In this document: positions 50,699 to 58,791 of the stretch, piece by piece
How the letters are laid out: each line of letters starts with the position of its first letter
Position numbering within the stretch: position 1 is the first letter of the stretch
Origin: Vescimonas sanitatis
GTDB lineage: Bacteria; Bacillota; Clostridia; Oscillospirales; Oscillospiraceae
Length of the DNA: 64,000 bases
NCBI RefSeq assembly: GCF_049060325.1
Contig: NZ_JBMGPW010000006.1
Coordinates: 1-64,000 of the forward strand
Direction of reading: 5' to 3'
The notes under the pieces: model-generated
Told to the model about the DNA's origin: nothing
Database searches by the model: none
The model's input: the letters and a program-made list of their open reading frames with translations, nothing else
Program-made: the position numbers and the translations under genes

Positions 50699-51546
50699 GC
50701 GCTCACCCCCAGGCTATCGAAAGAGATCTGTTCGTCCAAGGGTGCAGCTTCCGTTGGCGTGTCGGCTGGTTTTTCCTCCGCTTTGGCGGCGGGCTTCTCC
50801 GCTTTTTTCTTCTCCGCCTTTTTCGTCGTGCTGCTCCTGCCGCCGTAATACGGTTTAGGAACAAACTTTTCTTCTTGACCACGATCCTCCTTTGCGTTCA
50901 TATCTTTGAAGTAATCCTCCGCCCACTGGTAGCAAAGCCCGTCCGGCACGTCGGTGCCGTAGCCTTCAGCCGAGGGCTTGACGTCATTGTCCTCCATCTC
51001 CTGCTTGGCAAACTCAAATGCCCTGCGTTTGATATAACGGAAGCAGTTGACCATGTTCTTGCGGGGGTGCATGACATTCCGGGCAAAGGCCACATCCTCA
51101 AGGCAAAGCGTCTGGATATACTCGGTGACGCACTGCTTCATGTTGCGGCGTGTCAGTCGTTCGGAATCGTCGCCCACACGCTTCATAGAGGCGGCCATCA
51201 CTTCGTCATCGCTCATCGCTACCGCGTTTTCCCATGCGGCCTGTTCAGATTCCTCCTTGGCTCGCTGCCTGGCCTCCCACTCGGCTTTCCGCTTGGCCTC
51301 AGCCTGCTCATGCTCCTGCCGCTTACGATCCTCTTCCGCCTTTTTATCTGCTTTCAGATTGGAAGGTGGAGGGGAATCATCTGCGTTTTGCTGCATCTGG
51401 GAGAGCAGAGCCTTCGCCTGCTCCTCCTCAGCCTGCTGCCGGTCGTCTGCCCGTCTGGACGCCAACTCTGCGGCATCCTGTATCGCCGGGCTTCGATCCT
51501 GTACATTATCCCGCAAGTCTGCGGCCATCTCTGAATATACTCCCAT
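50695..51546 (-). CDS. PcfK-like / AcrIIA9-family protein
   Basis: 283 residues from ATG at 51546 (GGAGGAG upstream). The N-terminal 125 residues form a long charged coiled coil (DRKRQEHEQAEAKRKAEWEA). The PcfK core lies at about 125-235: MKQCVTEYIQTLCLEDVAFARNV, MVNCFRYIKRRAFEFAKQEM, YQWAEDYFKDM. A Lys/Ala/Pro tail follows. One branch of the PcfK family is the anti-CRISPR AcrIIA9 that inhibits Cas9, so such a role is possible here but untested. It is paired with the pcfJ-like gene. Confidence 0.75.
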   Translation of the reverse strand: MGVYSEMAADLRDNVQDRSPAIQDAAELASRRADDRQQAEEEQAKALLSQMQQNADDSPPPSNLKADKKAEEDRKRQEHEQAEAKRKAEWEARQRAKEESEQAAWENAVAMSDDEVMAASMKRVGDDSERLTRRNMKQCVTEYIQTLCLEDVAFARNVMHPRKNMVNCFRYIKRRAFEFAKQEMEDNDVKPSAEGYGTDVPDGLCYQWAEDYFKDMNAKEDRGQEEKFVPKPYYGGRSSTTKKAEKKKAEKPAAKAEEKPADTPTEAAPLDEQISFDSLGVSA

Positions 51547-51560
51547 AAGGCTCCTCCATT

Positions 51561-51612
51561 TCAAAATAAAACGGCATTGGGCGGGTGATAGAAACACCTG
51601 CCCGATGCCGTT
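51561..51612 (-). terminator. Intrinsic terminator inside the element operon
   Basis: 18-bp stem with a few wobbles (arms AACGGCATTGGGC and GCCCGATGCCGTT), followed on the minus strand by TTTTATTTT. It stands between the primase and pcfK-like genes and should split the operon into two expression levels. Confidence 0.75.
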
Positions 51613-51630
51613 CGTTTATGGTGGAACAGC

Positions 51631-53325
51631 TCAGTGCCGTTCCCGTTTATCTTTTGCCAGCTTTGGCGAGAACTTTACCGGCAGGAATTTATCATTCCCA
51701 TCACAGTAAAAGTATCTGCGCCCGTTTTCGTCAAAGAACTCGATCACCGTGGAGGGTGAAACGCTACGTCCATGATAGTCCGCAGGCAGCTCGCCGCTGT
51801 ATCGCGCCGCCACCAGTTTCAGACGGATGGCGTCGTCCTGCTGCACTTCACACACCAGAGCTCCTTCATAGACCAGCGCGTACTCCGAGGCAGGCGGCTG
51901 TTCATAGCCGGCCTTCTGCAAAGCCCTGATCCCGCCAAAGGCGAAATCTGCGGCCTTGCCCTCAGATACATCCGGCTGGTAGATACGGAAACACTGCTGC
52001 GCTCGCAGGGATAAAAGATACTGCTCCAGTGCCGCGTCACCATCCCGCAAAAAGCGGGCGTACTCCTGCTCACTCAGACCCAGGTGATCGTGGAGCGTAC
52101 TGCTGCAGATGTTCCTCTCGTGCCATGCGGCGATCTCCTCACTGATGGCGTCAAAGGAACAGAGCCCGCAGACAAACCGCGTTCTGAAATTCATTTGAGA
52201 AACATCTCTTTGCTCTTTTTTCTGCCGCATGGCAAGCTGCCAGTCATCAATGCCTTTATAATTCGGATCCCACGTCAGGCGGCGGCACTCCAACCCATGG
52301 CTGCGTGCCATGAGATAGATTTTCGACGCGCCCTTGCTGACAGCGGCGTTGTGATACTTGTCCATATCCTCGGCTTCAATGATGACCTCTGTGCCATTGG
52401 TGGCCAGCAGCGCAAACAGCATATCCAGCTTGTTGACGTTGTTGGCACCTGCCGTAGCCGCAAAGGAGCGATCCATCAGAAAGTGGGCCACGTCCGCTTT
52501 CAACAGCCCTTCCGTCACATAGACAACCCGCGCAAAGGGATCGCCCACGAAATGGACAGGACTGCCGGAGGATACTCCGCGTTTCTTGGAAGCGGAGGAT
52601 AGCCACAGGTACTTTGTCCCGCTCTTGTCAGGGTCGCTCTCCTGCTCTCGGATAGGCGTATCCAACCGGATCTGTGCGCCGCGTATCATCCCATCAATAC
52701 CTTTGGCGGGGATGATGATCCCTGCCGTGACGGAATTGAAGTTGACCGTCCATTTGTCATCCTTACCTACATAGAAGCCGGGAACGCCCTCCACCTTACA
52801 GCCTCGGCTGCGCAGCTTTTGCGCCAGTGACCGGCACAGGTAGAAGGGCGGGGTACTTTTGTACCCCAGCCGTTCTATCTGTTCGTCGGTCAGCCCGCGC
52901 ACCTCCCGGAGATGCTTGCGGTGTTGAGGCGTAAGCGTCAACAGCTCCAGCAGCATGGAAAATGTCTGGTGGATCTCCTGCGGTGAGGCAAGGACGGATT
53001 GCTCAATCGCCGTCTGCTCCGGCAGCACCTTTGCGGTGTACTCCGGCGCCGTAAGGCCGTTTTGCAGCGTGTCGCAGATCTCACGGTAGGCTTCAGAATT
53101 GCTGATCCCGTATACCTTTCCGTAGAGAGACAGCATACCGCCGCCTTCGTTGCAGTAGTTGCAGCGCCAGAGGTTTTTAGCAAAGTTGATGTTCATCTTC
53201 CCCCGCTTATCACCGCAGATCGGGCAGTCGGCATATACGCTGTCCGCCTGTCTGCGCCGGATATGCAGATGCAGCAGCTCAGCCACATCCATGATATTGA
53301 ACGGGAACTCCTGTGGCTGCGCCAC
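51631..53325 (-). CDS. DnaG-type primase with CHC2 zinc finger
   Basis: 564 residues, GTG start at 53325 with AAGGAGG 7 bases upstream. CHC2-type zinc finger with C34, C37, C55 and C58 (CPICGDKRGKMNINF, WRCNYCNEGGG). A Toprim-like/DUF3854 domain follows at about 265-375: VVYVTEGLLKADVAHFL, VIIEAEDMDKYHNAA. The last 180 residues are less conserved. It probably makes primers on the transferred or replicating element DNA. Downstream are the terminator and then pcfK-like. Confidence 0.85.
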   Translation of the reverse strand: MAQPQEFPFNIMDVAELLHLHIRRRQADSVYADCPICGDKRGKMNINFAKNLWRCNYCNEGGGMLSLYGKVYGISNSEAYREICDTLQNGLTAPEYTAKVLPEQTAIEQSVLASPQEIHQTFSMLLELLTLTPQHRKHLREVRGLTDEQIERLGYKSTPPFYLCRSLAQKLRSRGCKVEGVPGFYVGKDDKWTVNFNSVTAGIIIPAKGIDGMIRGAQIRLDTPIREQESDPDKSGTKYLWLSSASKKRGVSSGSPVHFVGDPFARVVYVTEGLLKADVAHFLMDRSFAATAGANNVNKLDMLFALLATNGTEVIIEAEDMDKYHNAAVSKGASKIYLMARSHGLECRRLTWDPNYKGIDDWQLAMRQKKEQRDVSQMNFRTRFVCGLCSFDAISEEIAAWHERNICSSTLHDHLGLSEQEYARFLRDGDAALEQYLLSLRAQQCFRIYQPDVSEGKAADFAFGGIRALQKAGYEQPPASEYALVYEGALVCEVQQDDAIRLKLVAARYSGELPADYHGRSVSPSTVIEFFDENGRRYFYCDGNDKFLPVKFSPKLAKDKRERH

Positions 53326-53364
53326 CGCGCCACCTCCTTACCATCATCTCGAACGATTCGTCTG

Positions 53365-54273
53365 TCAGCTGGCATTTGCCAGACGCTGGAGCTTGTCCAG
53401 CATCAGCTTGGCACCGGCCCGCAGGATATTGTCATCCCCGGAATAGCCCTTCACATACCACTTGAGGCTGGCTGGCCGCCGCTCGGCGACTTGCTTGAGC
53501 GTCTGTCCGCTGCATGTGCCGATGGGCACGATGATCTCCTCGGCCTCCGCTTCGGTCATCAGAGTGCAGATGGTATCCACATCCATGTCCTTGGTATAAC
53601 TGGCGGCACTTGGCTCGTCATATACGAAGGGCAGTTCCGTTTCTACCACAGGCTCTACAACGGCCTCCGCAGGCTGTTCCGCAGAGACTTCCACCGGCGC
53701 CGTGTCAGGTACGGCTTTTTCTGCATGGTGAACCACTTCCTGTTCAGGTTGTTGTACGACCACAGGCTCAATATCGGCCCGTACCGCAGCAGGTTCCGTT
53801 CTGACCTGTTCCGCTGCCGCTTGAGGTGCAGGGGCCGGCTCGCTCCGCATAACAGGCGTGATCGGCTCTGCGTAAGGCGTATCCGCCTTGGGCATCGGTG
53901 CGAACTGGACGCCGAAGCCGGCGTTGGTCAGCGCCATGTCCAGAGCATCATGCTCCGCAGCCTGAATATACAGACCGGCAGGTGCGTTTTCCTGTGTCAT
54001 GGTGGCAATGTAGCTGCTGGCGGGGTCGGCATCATCCTTGTCGAAGAATACCTTTGCCTCGATGATCGCCAACTGATCCGTGATGCGCAGCGGCGTCAGC
54101 CGCGTGCGTCCGGCGGGATATTTCAGCCTGAACCAGAGCTTTTTATATCGCAGATCCAGCTCGTGTCCGTTGGCAGTCTTTTTCAAGAATCGCAACGGAT
54201 CGAAGCCTGCGACACGGTTCAGCTCAGACACGACGGGGACAGCATTGAACAAAGTGGATTCGGGTGTATTCAT
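53365..54273 (-). CDS. Element protein of unknown function with Ala/Glu/Pro-rich middle
   Basis: 302 residues. The N-terminal domain (about 1-125) has LNRVAGFDPLRFLKKT and a DKDDADPASSYIATMTQE loop. The middle (about 130-215) is a low-complexity Ala/Glu/Pro/Val linker. The C-terminus (about 240-300) has IGTCSGQTLKQVAERRPASLKWYVKGYSG, a motif like the GKTLxEVxxxDPxYLxW found at the end of some exonuclease-type proteins. No firm assignment. It lies between the recD2 and primase genes. Confidence 0.55.
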   Translation of the reverse strand: MNTPESTLFNAVPVVSELNRVAGFDPLRFLKKTANGHELDLRYKKLWFRLKYPAGRTRLTPLRITDQLAIIEAKVFFDKDDADPASSYIATMTQENAPAGLYIQAAEHDALDMALTNAGFGVQFAPMPKADTPYAEPITPVMRSEPAPAPQAAAEQVRTEPAAVRADIEPVVVQQPEQEVVHHAEKAVPDTAPVEVSAEQPAEAVVEPVVETELPFVYDEPSAASYTKDMDVDTICTLMTEAEAEEIIVPIGTCSGQTLKQVAERRPASLKWYVKGYSGDDNILRAGAKLMLDKLQRLANAS

Positions 54274-54300
54274 TTCAAAAGCTCCTTTCTAAATAAAAAC

Positions 54301-54345
54301 ATGAGACAGGGCGTAGATTTAACGCGCTTGCCTCATTTTTACAAA
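54301..54345. terminator. Hairpin between recD2 and the unknown gene
   Basis: Imperfect stem ATGAGACAGGGCGT / ACGCGCTTGCCTCAT with T-rich flanks on both sides. It may attenuate the operon. Confidence 0.45.
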
Positions 54346-54361
54346 ATATTCACAGTGATAC

Positions 54362-56593
54362 TCAAGCACTGCGCTGTTGCACTTTGAACGTATTGGTATA
54401 GAGTGAGATCCTTTGTCCTAACTGCGTGTTGCGTTTTCCGGTATCGTCTTTGTGAACCGCCATGTAGAGCATGCCGATCTGACCCACCAGAATGACCTTT
54501 GACTTAGCGCGGGTGATAGCCGTGTAGACAAGGCTCCGCGTCAGCATCCGGGCATGGCTCCTCAGCAAAGGGAATAGTACCACATCAAACTCACTGCCCT
54601 GCGCCTTATGGACGGTGGTAGCATAGGCAAGCTCCACATGGCCCATTTCCTCCATGGAGTACTCCACGACCCTCGTGGGCGAAAACTGGATCGATATGCG
54701 CATACCATCCCGCTCATCATGGCGAAAACTGCGGATAAAGCCAATATCGCCATTGGACGCCTTAATACTGTTCTTGTTCTGCATCACCTTATCACCTACC
54801 CGAAAATAGAGGCTGCCCACCTTCAGATCGGCTTCCTCCGTCTGCGGGTTCACCAGCTCTCGGATCGCCTCGTTGAGTTGGTCAACGGAGGCCGCGCCGG
54901 TGGAGCGGAAGGGCGATAGGATCTGCACGCGGTCTACACCGTATTGCTTCACCTGTGCCAGATAGAGATTCCGCAGGTGTTCGGCGGCTTCCTCCTGGTT
55001 GGCGCATTTGCAGACAGTAAAATCATTGCCGTAGAAAAAGCCGGTGTCATTGTTGTTGATCTTCTGCGCGTTATAGGCGATAAGGCTGTCCTTCTTCTGA
55101 CGGAATATCTCATTGAGCACCGTCACAGGGATCAGCCCGCAGTCGATCAACTCACGGAACACATCACCGGCTCCAACGCTTTGCAGCTGGTCTGCATCGC
55201 CCACCAGCAGAACCTTCGTGTTCGGCCCAATGCGGGAGAAGAACTGCCGTGCTAGCCACATATCCATCATAGACGATTCATCCACGATGATAAGGCCTGC
55301 GTCCAGCATATCTTCCTCACCTTTCCGGAAGCCGCCATCCTCACCAAACAGTCCCAGCAGGCTGTGCAGCGTGCTGGCATTGTTTACGCCGGTACTCTCC
55401 GCCATGCGGCGGCTTGCCCGGCCGGTGGGGGCTGCCAGCAGGATATTCTCCGATGGCTTCAGCAGCTTGAACACCTCAATGACCGCTTTCAGGACGGTGG
55501 TCTTGCCGGTACCGGGTGAGCCGGTAATGATGGACAGATCGCTGCGGAATACCATGTGAACAGCCTCCGTCTGCCGCAGAGAGAGCTCGACCCCCAACTG
55601 ACGCCGTACCCTTGTCAGCAAGTCCTGCACATCCACCCGTTCTACCGGGCGGCAGAGCAGCCTTGCGATGCTGCGAGCGGTTTCGTCCTCCTGCGCGAAG
55701 GTCTTGACCAGATAATAGTTGCCGTTGCTGTTAATGATCTTGCCTTGCAGCAGCATGTCGTCGATCACAGCCTCCAGATCATCTGCCTTTACCCGCATCT
55801 GAGGAACGGGGATCATGCTGTTCAGCAGAGCCATGGACTCCTTGCGAAGCTGCTCTGCATCCAGATACAGATGACCGCCATCTCCCTTTGCACCCTCCAG
55901 CGCGGCAAATACCGCACCGCGGATACGCATGGGGGAATTGAGGGGCCAGTTGTTCTTTCGCATGATCGCGTCCACACGTTTGAAACCGAAACCAGACACC
56001 TGGCAGAGTTCAAAGGGGTTATCCCGCAGGATATCCACGCTGTGTGCGCCGAAATGGTCATAAATCTTTGTGGCGGTGGTGGGGGTGATCTGAAAGGGGG
56101 CCAATAGCAGCATCAGATCACGAAGTGTTCGGCTCTCGTTATAGGAGGCAATGATCTCCTCCAGCTTTGCCTTGCTGACACCCCGTATCTCCAGCAGCCG
56201 CTCCGGTTCATTCTCCAGCACATGCAGTGTATCTGCGCCAAACCGGTCTACGATCAGCTCGGCGGTCTTGCCGCCAATGCCCTTGATAAGCCGTGAGGAA
56301 AGATACCCCTTGATTCCTTCGCGGGTCTGAGGTACGACCTCCTCACATTTCGTCACATGCAGCTGAAAGCCGTTTTTACCCTCTTTCCACTCACCGTCCA
56401 GTATCATGCTGACCTGATCGGTGCGCGGCAGCTCATAGCCCACGGCGGCAAAATGGATCATATTGTCCCGATGCCGGTACGCGCTGCGAGCCTTTTCTGG
56501 GATAGAACGGTCTGAGGTCTTTACGCTGATCACGCTGTACTTGTTGACAGGGTTATAGAAGATCGTCCGTTCATAGATGCCTGTATAAGCCAA
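54362..56593 (-). CDS. RecD2-type SF1 helicase
   Basis: 743 residues, TTG start at 56593, 1 base behind the yqaJ stop. An N-terminal OB-like part is followed by helix-hairpin-helix motifs (SSRLIKGIGGKTAELIVDRFG, LEIRGVSKAKLEEI, CQVSGFGFKRVDAI). Walker A GSPGTGKTT at about 350, Walker B IIVDESSMMD, motif III LVGDADQLQSVGAG, and motif VI VYTAITRAKSKV. It is a 5'-3' DNA helicase of the RecD2 kind found without RecBC. In the element it probably processes DNA ends with the YqaJ nuclease. Confidence 0.92.
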   Translation of the reverse strand: MAYTGIYERTIFYNPVNKYSVISVKTSDRSIPEKARSAYRHRDNMIHFAAVGYELPRTDQVSMILDGEWKEGKNGFQLHVTKCEEVVPQTREGIKGYLSSRLIKGIGGKTAELIVDRFGADTLHVLENEPERLLEIRGVSKAKLEEIIASYNESRTLRDLMLLLAPFQITPTTATKIYDHFGAHSVDILRDNPFELCQVSGFGFKRVDAIMRKNNWPLNSPMRIRGAVFAALEGAKGDGGHLYLDAEQLRKESMALLNSMIPVPQMRVKADDLEAVIDDMLLQGKIINSNGNYYLVKTFAQEDETARSIARLLCRPVERVDVQDLLTRVRRQLGVELSLRQTEAVHMVFRSDLSIITGSPGTGKTTVLKAVIEVFKLLKPSENILLAAPTGRASRRMAESTGVNNASTLHSLLGLFGEDGGFRKGEEDMLDAGLIIVDESSMMDMWLARQFFSRIGPNTKVLLVGDADQLQSVGAGDVFRELIDCGLIPVTVLNEIFRQKKDSLIAYNAQKINNNDTGFFYGNDFTVCKCANQEEAAEHLRNLYLAQVKQYGVDRVQILSPFRSTGAASVDQLNEAIRELVNPQTEEADLKVGSLYFRVGDKVMQNKNSIKASNGDIGFIRSFRHDERDGMRISIQFSPTRVVEYSMEEMGHVELAYATTVHKAQGSEFDVVLFPLLRSHARMLTRSLVYTAITRAKSKVILVGQIGMLYMAVHKDDTGKRNTQLGQRISLYTNTFKVQQRSA

Positions 56594-56594
56594 C

Positions 56595-57653
56595 TCATGC
56601 AGCCTCCTCTCGTCGCTTTTTCACATAGAAGCGCCGGCTTTCCGAAACAGTGACGTACTGCTCGTAGATGTCCGGGTGCTGCGCCTGCAAACGCTGCAGG
56701 TTGTCCTTACTGATGCCGGATTTACGCACAGGCTTATAGCTGATACTGTAAGCCGCTTCACGCCCCTGGCAGACAGCCGTGCAGCTTCGTCCCATTTCTG
56801 CGACGATGCGGCCTTGCAGCCGCCGCATTTCCGCTTCAATGTGCTCATAGTTTCGTTTCTCTGCGTTTCGCTGGGTCTGAAGCTCCAGATACCGGGGGAT
56901 CAGCAGTGCCATATTCCCCTCCAGTATCAGCTCCGGCGCCGATGGGTCAGCTGGCCCGAAATGACGTCTGACGCTGTTAAGGATCAGATCGCCGTCCTCC
57001 GTATAGGGTGGGGGCATGCCGGTGAGGATGTGGTTCTCCCAGAAATCCTGCTCCAGCGCGATCAGCTCCGCCTCATAGTCCCGGTTACGGTCGATATGCC
57101 GGATGATGACTTCATCTTCATTGTTGCCGTACAGGCAGCAGTAGAAGACCTCATCAATGTTCATCACGGCCATATAGTGCCGCCCCTGAGCCTCATAGTT
57201 GAGGGGAACGATCTCCCGCCCATCCTCGGACCACCAGTGATCCTTTGCATTATAGTTGGTGGTTTTTATTTCGAGGATCGCGGTTCGCCCTCCGGGAAGC
57301 TCTACAAAATAGTCAATATCCGCCAGCATAAACGTATGTACTGGATGATAAAACATCTTCTTGATCTGATAGATGCGATACCCCGTTTTCACATGGAATA
57401 TCTCTGCCACCAGATCCTCCAGCAGATGCCCCATCTTCTTAGCTACCCAGTTGCTCTCCGAGTCGTCAAAAGGCACGATTTTCAGCTTGTCATAGTAGAG
57501 ATCCCGTGCCGCAGCAAACGGTGAGATTCCTAATATGGCGGCTGCATCGCTGCCGCCGATCCCCCTGCGCCGGTATTCCAGCCAGTCTTTCTCAGGAAGA
57601 CCCTCCGTGCTGACCAGGACTGACGGTGCATAAGACTCGCTTGCGACTGCCAT
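56595..57653 (-). CDS. YqaJ-family nuclease (lambda-exonuclease fold)
   Basis: 352 residues from ATG at 57653, chosen for GGAGGG 7 bases upstream; the frame continues to 58133 but would run through another small gene and the leader. WLEYRRRGIGGSDAAAILG is the YqaJ N-terminal motif; the catalytic acids are in GHLLEDLVAEIF, ADIDYFVELPGG and ILEIKTTN. A C-terminal helical part (about 265-352) follows. It is a 5'-3' exonuclease type that cooperates with annealing or helicase proteins; here RecD2 follows directly. No RecT-like gene is seen. Confidence 0.88.
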   Translation of the reverse strand: MAVASESYAPSVLVSTEGLPEKDWLEYRRRGIGGSDAAAILGISPFAAARDLYYDKLKIVPFDDSESNWVAKKMGHLLEDLVAEIFHVKTGYRIYQIKKMFYHPVHTFMLADIDYFVELPGGRTAILEIKTTNYNAKDHWWSEDGREIVPLNYEAQGRHYMAVMNIDEVFYCCLYGNNEDEVIIRHIDRNRDYEAELIALEQDFWENHILTGMPPPYTEDGDLILNSVRRHFGPADPSAPELILEGNMALLIPRYLELQTQRNAEKRNYEHIEAEMRRLQGRIVAEMGRSCTAVCQGREAAYSISYKPVRKSGISKDNLQRLQAQHPDIYEQYVTVSESRRFYVKKRREEAA

Positions 57654-57655
57654 GG

Positions 57656-57811
57656 CTATACCCTCCGCTGCCCCGTCTGATGGGGTACAACGCGGGTATA
57701 GCTGCAGCGGTATTTTGCCGCCTTCCGCTCCGTTTTCCTGAGTTTCTGCCTGCGTCGGTCTCCTTCTCGATACCGATACAAGCGTTTGCCGGGATAATTC
57801 CTTCTGCTCAT
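57656..57811 (-). CDS. Small, very basic protein at the head of the operon
   Basis: 51 residues from ATG at 57811 with AAAGGTGG upstream. About 40% of the residues are Arg or Lys (MSRRNYPGKRLYRYREGDRR and so on), so it should bind nucleic acid. The stop is 2 bases ahead of the yqaJ start, which shows translational coupling. No family is recognised. Confidence 0.6.
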   Translation of the reverse strand: MSRRNYPGKRLYRYREGDRRRQKLRKTERKAAKYRCSYTRVVPHQTGQRRV

Positions 57812-57861
57812 GTGGATGCCACCTTTCAAATATATTCCAAAGCCTTACGGCATTTGGGTAA

Positions 57862-57939
57862 ATAAAAAAAGCGAGAATGACATCCTGATCCTCTCGGATA
57901 CTTGCGCCTGCCGATGGCATGGCCGGTGTCATTCTCGCT
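57862..57939 (-). terminator. Leader terminator 2
   Basis: 13-bp perfect stem AGCGAGAATGACA / TGTCATTCTCGCT enclosing 44 bases, followed on the minus strand by TTTTTTT. It is located upstream of the first gene of the operon, so it must be bypassed for expression. Confidence 0.7.
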
Positions 57940-57961
57940 GCAGGGGAAAATGTCCCCTCAA

Positions 57962-58013
57962 AAACAAAAAAGTCAACAGCCCACTGCTCTGCGGCATAGT
58001 GGCGTTGTTGACT
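57962..58013 (-). terminator. Leader terminator 1
   Basis: Stem AGTCAACA / TGTTGACT extended by CCACT/AGTGG with a small bulge, followed on the minus strand by TTTTTTGTTTTT. It is the first of two tandem terminators in the leader. Confidence 0.75.
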
Positions 58014-58097
58014 AAAATACAAGCTTAACAACGTGTGCGGTTCAGAAACACTCTGAAATGCCTGTATAGGCGTTGCACAAAAAACAATTACATGGTA

Positions 58098-58126
58098 ATA
58101 GTACCACAATATATTGTGGTAGTCAA
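58098..58126 (-). promoter_or_regulatory. Main promoter of the element operon with palindromic operator
   Basis: On the minus strand: TTGACT (58126-58121), 17-bp spacer, TACTAT (58103-58098). The spacer is filled by the perfect 20-bp palindrome TACCACAATATATTGTGGTA at 58102-58121, which also touches both hexamers. A bound repressor would block polymerase. Confidence 0.8.
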
Positions 58127-58432
58127 GAAACAATATCGCCCATATAGAGAATTTGAAAAAATATTACTTCGCATGTTAAATTTACGGTGCCTGATTTCTT
58201 TTTATTTAGTGTAAGGCTAAGCCAGTCAGAAGATGACTGGTTCTATTACATGCACCTTGAAAACTGAACAGCCCCACCGGAGGTTATACAGGAGCGGCGG
58301 ATAGTGTGCGAGAACATAAGGGAGCGCACCCACCGCATAAGTGCCGCACAGCGGCAGCCTGCTAATACGCGGTCGAAGAGAGCGCAGGAAATGGACCGGC
58401 AGGTGGCGCAAAAAGCGATAAGGAGATGTGAT

Positions 58433-58645
58433 ATGGATCACTACAAAGATATAGAAGAAATCCCCATGATATTTGGCCCGCGCGAATTGTCAAAGATTAT
58501 GGGCATTTCTAAAAATAAGACTTATGAGGTCGTAAACAGGTATGATTTTCCTAAAATCCGAGTTGGCAGAAGAATCATCATCAGCAAAAAACATTTTTTG
58601 GAGTGGATGGACGCCAACTTTGGTAAAGAACGCAACAATACATAA
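58433..58645 (+). CDS. xis: Excisionase-type DNA-binding protein
   Basis: 70 residues from ATG at 58433 (AAGGAGATGTG upstream). A MerR/Xis-like winged helix fills it: FGPRELSKIMGISKNKTYEVVNRYDFPKIRVGRRIIISKKHFLEWMD. It is the size and type of Tn916 Xis and lies 146 bases ahead of the integrase. It should bend att DNA and direct the integrase towards excision. Confidence 0.85.
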   Translation: MDHYKDIEEIPMIFGPRELSKIMGISKNKTYEVVNRYDFPKIRVGRRIIISKKHFLEWMDANFGKERNNT

Positions 58646-58791
58646 AAGGCACTTTTGTTATTTGCTTTGATTCCTGTTGAGTTTTCCTTCGGAAAGTCGT
58701 ATAGATATTATGTGTGGAAAAACCTAAAGGTTTATATCCCACATGGTACGATTTGTATGCCTGTACGACAGTAAGGAGGATCAATAAAAGT

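Larger units (their letters stand above)
57812..58432. other. Long control region between the operon and xis
   Basis: Besides the promoter and two terminators it holds, on the plus strand, an AT-rich part and CACCTTGAAAACTGAACAGC near 58253, a sequence type often seen ahead of xis-int in Tn916-like elements. No further gene is supported. Confidence 0.5.

Noticed and set aside
52999..54387. Plus-strand frame of 462 codons over the primase and unknown genes
   Set aside because: It crosses a gene boundary of the opposite strand and has no domain; the minus-strand genes have zinc-finger and Toprim-like motifs.
57654..58133. N-terminal extension of the YqaJ protein
   Set aside because: The frame stays open, but the extension would overlap the promoter leader, two terminators and the coupled 51-residue gene; ATG at 57653 has a good ribosome-binding site.
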